A stretch of DNA of 34,047 nucleotides from Chitinophaga pinensis (GTDB lineage Bacteria; Bacteroidota; Bacteroidia; SXHM01), in NCBI GenBank assembly GCA_945889235.1, contig CAMDBK010000004.1, forward strand, positions 1 to 34,047. The letters run 5' to 3'. Below the pieces are notes generated by a model, which searched no databases, was not told where the DNA came from, and saw nothing but the letters and a program-made list of their open reading frames with translations. This document shows, in pieces, positions 32,601 to 34,047 of the stretch; the first letter of the stretch is position 1, and the number at the start of each line of letters is the position of its first letter. The position numbers were made by a program, and so were the translations under genes.

Positions 32601-34047
32601 ACACTGCATTATCACCTGCGCATGAGGCATAATCAACAGGCTGTGTATTGATAACCGGTGAAGGGTTTTCAATAATTGTAACAGTACCCGAAGTAGTAGA
32701 AGTTAAGCACGTAGCACCTGTTACAACACATGTATATTGATATCCGTTTATTGAAGAAGGGACATTTGTGATTGAGAGTGTGTTAGTTGTAGCACCGCTA
32801 TAAATGCCCACATTATTTACTACTACAAAGCCGTTGCCATCATTTACCATCCATTGATAGGTTAATCCAATACCAATAGCTGCTATATTAAATGAAGCAT
32901 TATCACCCGGGCAAACAAATGCATCATTTGCCTGAACTGTAATTTGCGGAATATCGTAAACTCTTAATGAGTCGGCATACATTCCTTCACAACCATTACC
33001 ATCACTGTAGGTATATGTTACAGGAAATACTCCCAACCCCGAAAGACTTGGGAAAAACTGATTTCCGCTAACTCCTGTTCCGCTGAAAACTCCACCTGAA
33101 GGTGTACCGATAAGCGTAAGAGCAGGCTGGTCAATACATATATCCTGCAATCCGGTAAAGAAAACTGTAGGCGTATCATTTACCAATGTATTCTCGCTGA
33201 TAGAATTTGAGCAGCCAAATCCATCTGAATACGAATACGTGATAGCATACAATCCTCCAACACCGGCAGCAGCAGGGTCAAAGGTTGCAGTTCCGTTTCC
33301 ATTATCGGTTATTCCTGTTCCGGTGAATGAGCCACCGGGATTATGACTGCCTATTAATGTTGCAGGGTTTGCATCCACGCAATAGGCAGCAGCAAGTCCG
33401 CTGAAAGCTACTACCGGCTGAGGATGTACAACAGTTTGCTGGGTTTCACTGTCGGTACAACCATTGCCATTTGTGTAAGAGAATGTGATGCTGTAAGAAC
33501 CACCAATTCCTGCAACAGCAGGGCTGAAAGAAGCTGTTCCGTTTCCGTTATTGGTAATTCCGGGCCCTGAGAATGTTCCGTTTGTTCCCTGATTTCCTGT
33601 AAGCGTAACCGGTGTTGCATTCACGCAATAATCACCAATAAGCCCGGTGAAACTAACCGAAGGAACAGCAACTACTGTAACCGATTGGGTTGATGTATTG
33701 CTGCAACCGTTTCCATTGGTATAAGTGTAGGTAATGGTATGTGTTCCCAGTCCGGCTGTGGATGGGGTAAATGATCCTCCACCGGTTACACCTGGTCCGC
33801 TGAATGTGCCTCCTGTTGGACTACCGGTTAAATTAACAATCGCTGCATTTAAACAGTATTGATGAGGTACGTTAAAACCTGAGAAAGATACAACAGGTAA
33901 AGAATTTACTATAGTTGAGTGTGATGAAGTGTTTGTGCAACCGTTTCCATCGGTATAGGTATAGATTATGGTATAACTTGCTGCTCCAGTTGAAGGTGAG
34001 AATAATCCCCCGGCAGTTACTGCCGGTGTTCCTGAAAAAGTTCCGCC
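26674..34047 (-). CDS. Giant multi-repeat surface protein with type A T9SS sorting domain (N-terminus outside window)
   Basis: The frame is open from the window edge (first codon at 34045-34047) to the TAA at 26674, at least 2457 residues; a methionine at 33624 is internal. Four beta-sandwich repeat families come in blocks. Family A (~85 residues, YCxNxxxVxLTGxPxGG ... TYTYTxxNGC): 5, the first cut by the edge. Ig-like (~97 residues, QPVDxxVCxGDNA ... YQWQ ... GYQYQC): 8. Family A: 4. Family C (~80, CDLDF ... GTWT ... GPGT): 3. Family A: 3. Family D (~73, FCQGGxVxLxAxxGYxSYQWS ... DxxGCTG): 6. The last ~85 residues (ISIYPNPTNSVFTF ... MYMLTIRTDKGSVTKRIIKN) are a type A T9SS sorting domain. 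It is probably a cell-surface adhesin; ligand unknown. Cysteines recur in every unit. Confidence 0.9.
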   Translation of the reverse strand, partial: GGTFSGTPAVTAGGLFSPSTGAASYTIIYTYTDGNGCTNTSSHSTIVNSLPVVSFSGFNVPHQYCLNAAIVNLTGSPTGGTFSGPGVTGGGSFTPSTAGLGTHTITYTYTNGNGCSNTSTQSVTVVAVPSVSFTGLIGDYCVNATPVTLTGNQGTNGTFSGPGITNNGNGTASFSPAVAGIGGSYSITFSYTNGNGCTDSETQQTVVHPQPVVAFSGLAAAYCVDANPATLIGSHNPGGSFTGTGITDNGNGTATFDPAAAGVGGLYAITYSYSDGFGCSNSISENTLVNDTPTVFFTGLQDICIDQPALTLIGTPSGGVFSGTGVSGNQFFPSLSGLGVFPVTYTYSDGNGCEGMYADSLRVYDIPQITVQANDAFVCPGDNASFNIAAIGIGLTYQWMVNDGNGFVVVNNVGIYSGATTNTLSITNVPSSINGYQYTCVVTGATCLTSTTSGTVTIIENPSPVINTQPVDYASCAGDNAVFSVNASGTNLTYQWQVNTGGGFLNVSNGGVYSGATTNTLNITGFTVGMDGYQYQCVVTGSNNCTANSITNVATLNATNSPDITTQPVSQSICEGDNAVFTVTATGTGITYQWQEDSGGGFANISNGGVYSGATSAALTVSGVTAGMDGNQYHCIISGSICVGSSTSDVVLITITTSPSISQQPVDAYVCPTDPASFSVTTQGTGITYQWQVNNGSGFINVANGGVYSGATTATLDISSVFPNMDGYEYRCVINGTFCSGTSTSLSGIIHMNGAPVITQGPSDMNYCVGDNATFTVTASGTGLTYQWQVDNGSGWVDLVNGINYSGANTSSLTVVAAPLSFDGNQYQCIVSGSINCSGTTTSSSAVLTEDPNPYISTQPVDQYVCDGDNAVFSVTASGSGLTYQWQENTGGGFVNVTNGGVYSGATTSTLTITGTTSGMDGYIYQCIINGTICSGTSVTTSARLNATTSPFISVQPQDESVCIGDNLAMTVTANGSGLTYQWQVNTGSGFVNVTNGGVYNGANTASLNISGATVGMNAYQYQVIINGTSCPSASTSATANLYVGQGPMIVTDPVNTAICAGFDASFSITSLGNNLTYQWQVNTGSGFNNITNGGVYSNATTTTLNITAAPFSMNSYQYQCVVTGSINCALASTSVAAVLTVNPPPVVSFSGLNSQYCVDAPLVTLTGVPSGGTFIGAGISGNNFSAATAGVGGPYTILYEYTDGNGCYNSTTYAVTVNPLPVVSFSGLAGPYCINDNTPVALTGSPSGGVFSGTGVTGNTFVPSIATLGNNSVTYTYTNLNGCVNFQTQVAVVNPQPVVSFTGLSLAYCEDFSVPVTLTGNNAPGGTFTSNGAGLTDIGNGTASYVASVAGAGTHTITYTYTNGNGCTNSQTQSVLINTLPAVTSSGLASQYCVTNPVATLTGFPAGGTFSGAGIIGNTFNPATAGLGSHVITYSYTNPSTGCSNTTTQTTIVYAMPVANAGTGGNSCGLTFALAASPSVGNGTWTVTGPGTATYSPNASSASATATVSTFGTYTFTWTENNNGCSSAASVTVNFYAQPVVSAGTGGSECDLDFTFNGSTNLGSGTWSSSGPGTAFYTNVNSPTSSVMVSVSGIYTFTFSVTNGTCSASSQVTVNFNTLPVANAGQGGSECDLDFVFNATPSVGTGTWTQLSGPGTSTYSPDANDPAATVTVTAIGTYVYQWEEDHNGCTSSDNVSVVYHALPVVNITGLNATYCINESSVINMTGTPAGGVFSGPGVVGTVFNPAVAGAGIHTVAYDYTDNFGCSNSHSQQVEVYDISTTSFTGLALEYCIDNNTPVALTGIPSGGTYSGAGISGNSFTASDAGVGTHTITYTAANGNGCMNTTTQTVVVNPLPVVSFTGLAAEYCFAASAVTLTGSPSGGNFSGAGITGNSFDPSAASAGTHTITYIYTDGNSCVNSTTQSVVVRPAVVVTTTPSGTTAFCQGGSVLLAASNGFTTYQWSNGNTNQSFLVNLTGQYTVDVTDAFGCTGTSLPVNVNVNALPVVDLGNDTTICTGNNVTLDAGTFVSYSWSPGGATTSSIVAFNNGAYVVTVTDDNGCVNSDQVGVTVAALLQPTVTSSSQTNTFCQGGSLTLDAGPGYASYQWSDGVTLTETINVIQAGYYSVFVTDNSGCTGASTPVSVTMFTVPAPLVFPDGPLEFCPGEDVTLTAGIGYTSYSWSPGGETTSSITVDQAGSYVLSVQDQNSCPGTSDTIDVNVFVVTTPVILSDGPLQFCHGNDVILSVQGNYASYLWTSGSTTPEITVNQSGNYGVIVLDLNGCIDSSLVVSPVTVTVWQPVPFIVESGDSLTCTPAFTSYQWFENDTMVTVAGATSQTLITQSSGNYMVVVTDANGCTGMSDIIEHSQSGIEDHALNAAISIYPNPTNSVFTFNAQFSGYENLRLELTNAIGQLIIPVEDVRDVITVKRDYNLNHLADGMYMLTIRTDKGSVTKRIIKN
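26945..28249 (-). repeat. Family D repeats
   Basis: Six units of about 73 residues with a Cys in FCQGG/FCPGE/ICTGN, SYxW(S/T), GxYxVxVTD and a second Cys in (N/D)xGC or NSC. The sixth lacks the normal core length (LTCTPAFTSYQWFEND). They directly precede the sorting domain. Confidence 0.8.
28250..28929 (-). repeat. Family A repeats, block 3
   Basis: Three units opening YCINESSVINMTG, YCIDNNTPVALTG and YCFAASAVTLTG. They separate the family C block from the family D block. Confidence 0.8.
28930..29643 (-). repeat. Family C repeats
   Basis: Three units of about 80 residues opening CGLTFAL, CDLDFTFN and CDLDFVFN, each with GTW, a GPGT segment and a second Cys in NGC or NGTC. Consecutive units are joined by PVxxAGxGGSE. 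Confidence 0.8.
29644..30612 (-). repeat. Family A repeats, block 2
   Basis: Four units with YCVDAPLVTLTG, YCINDNTPVALTG, YCEDFSVPVTLTG and YCVTNPVATLTG openings, linked by VNPxPVVSF-type segments. Confidence 0.8.
30613..32952 (-). repeat. Eight Ig-like repeats
   Basis: Eight tandem units of about 97 residues (780 residues in all). Each has a Cys before GDNA (or a variant), TYQW, a GGVYSGATT-type segment (GIYSGATT, INYSGANT, VYNGANT and VYSNATT also occur), YQC and one extra Cys 7-9 residues further on. The seventh unit has YQV in place of YQC. DNA identity between units is high around the VYSGATT segment. Confidence 0.85.
32953..34047 (-). repeat. Family A repeats, block 1
   Basis: Four complete units and one cut by the window edge, each about 80-85 residues. 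Each has YCxN or a variant near the start, an LTG/LIG-x-P/N-GG-xF-SG-xG core and (T/S)Y(T/S)xGxGC near the end. Adjacent units are joined by PxPVVSFSGL-type linkers. Confidence 0.8.

Noticed and set aside
33622-33624. ATG at 33624 as the start of the giant protein
   Set aside because: The same frame is open to the window edge and encodes more family A repeats with the same motifs, so the methionine is internal.
26674-33624. Several plus-strand open frames and the tandem pattern as a CRISPR or small-gene cluster
   Set aside because: They are shadows of codon use in the repeat protein; the repeats are 220-290 bases long and coding, without spacers.
1-34047. A defence system, prophage, integrative element or biosynthetic cluster
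   Set aside because: I find no nuclease, integrase, transposase, phage structural gene or carrier-protein enzyme; base composition and gene style look uniform apart from the repeat protein.

Overview
The window comes from a member of the Bacteroidota. The evidence is a type IX secretion (T9SS) sorting tail, a PorP/SprF-family protein, a DUF5686/CarboxypepD_reg-like outer-membrane protein, a single-chain dimeric-type glycyl-tRNA synthetase, AT-rich spacers with promoters of the TTTG...TAnnTTTG type, and several short palindromic repeats scattered between genes. I cannot place it to genus. Coding density is very high and no gene-free stretch reaches 300 bases. I see no tRNA, rRNA, CRISPR array, transposase or phage gene.

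Layout. At 1-854 a TauE/SafE-like permease (partial, +) converges on a LysE-type exporter (-). At 891-3726 (-) are a CrtI/RetSat-like FAD oxidoreductase and hemL. At 3815-6832 (+) are kynU, rnhB and pdhB. A secreted phosphoesterase with a T9SS tail (6833-7984, -) converges on pdhB with no gap. At 8034-14854 (-) lies a complete YbhFSR-type ABC efflux operon: TetR regulator, TolC-like channel, lipoprotein adaptor, two ABC ATPases and two ABC-2 permeases, with a TetR-like operator before the regulator and another before the channel gene. At 14918-17566 (-) three overlapping genes encode a UbiA-like membrane protein and two exported proteins of unknown role. At 17675-23887 (+) are a large DUF5686 outer-membrane protein, pdhA, glyS and a PorP/SprF gene broken by a frameshift. 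At 23940-34047 (-) are a lamin-tail-domain surface protein and the C-terminal 2457 residues of a giant repeat protein that continues past the window edge.

The genes fall into three groups: core metabolism (heme, kynurenine, pyruvate dehydrogenase, RNase HII, GlyRS), a regulated efflux pump, and secreted or surface proteins served by T9SS.

The most unusual layer is the short dispersed repeats. They lie in intergenic gaps, where two sit at convergent gene ends, but they also intrude on genes. One copy is read in frame inside kynU, one forms the end of a signal peptide (26507-26549), a 7-base tandem repeat lies in another signal peptide (17522-17549), two supply stop codons (891 and 12019), and two abut start codons (kynU, rnhB). 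A second point is the ABC pump: every degenerate ATPase motif maps to one of its two composite ATP sites. A third is the PorP/SprF frameshift, which lies directly after an in-frame A AAA AAC heptamer.
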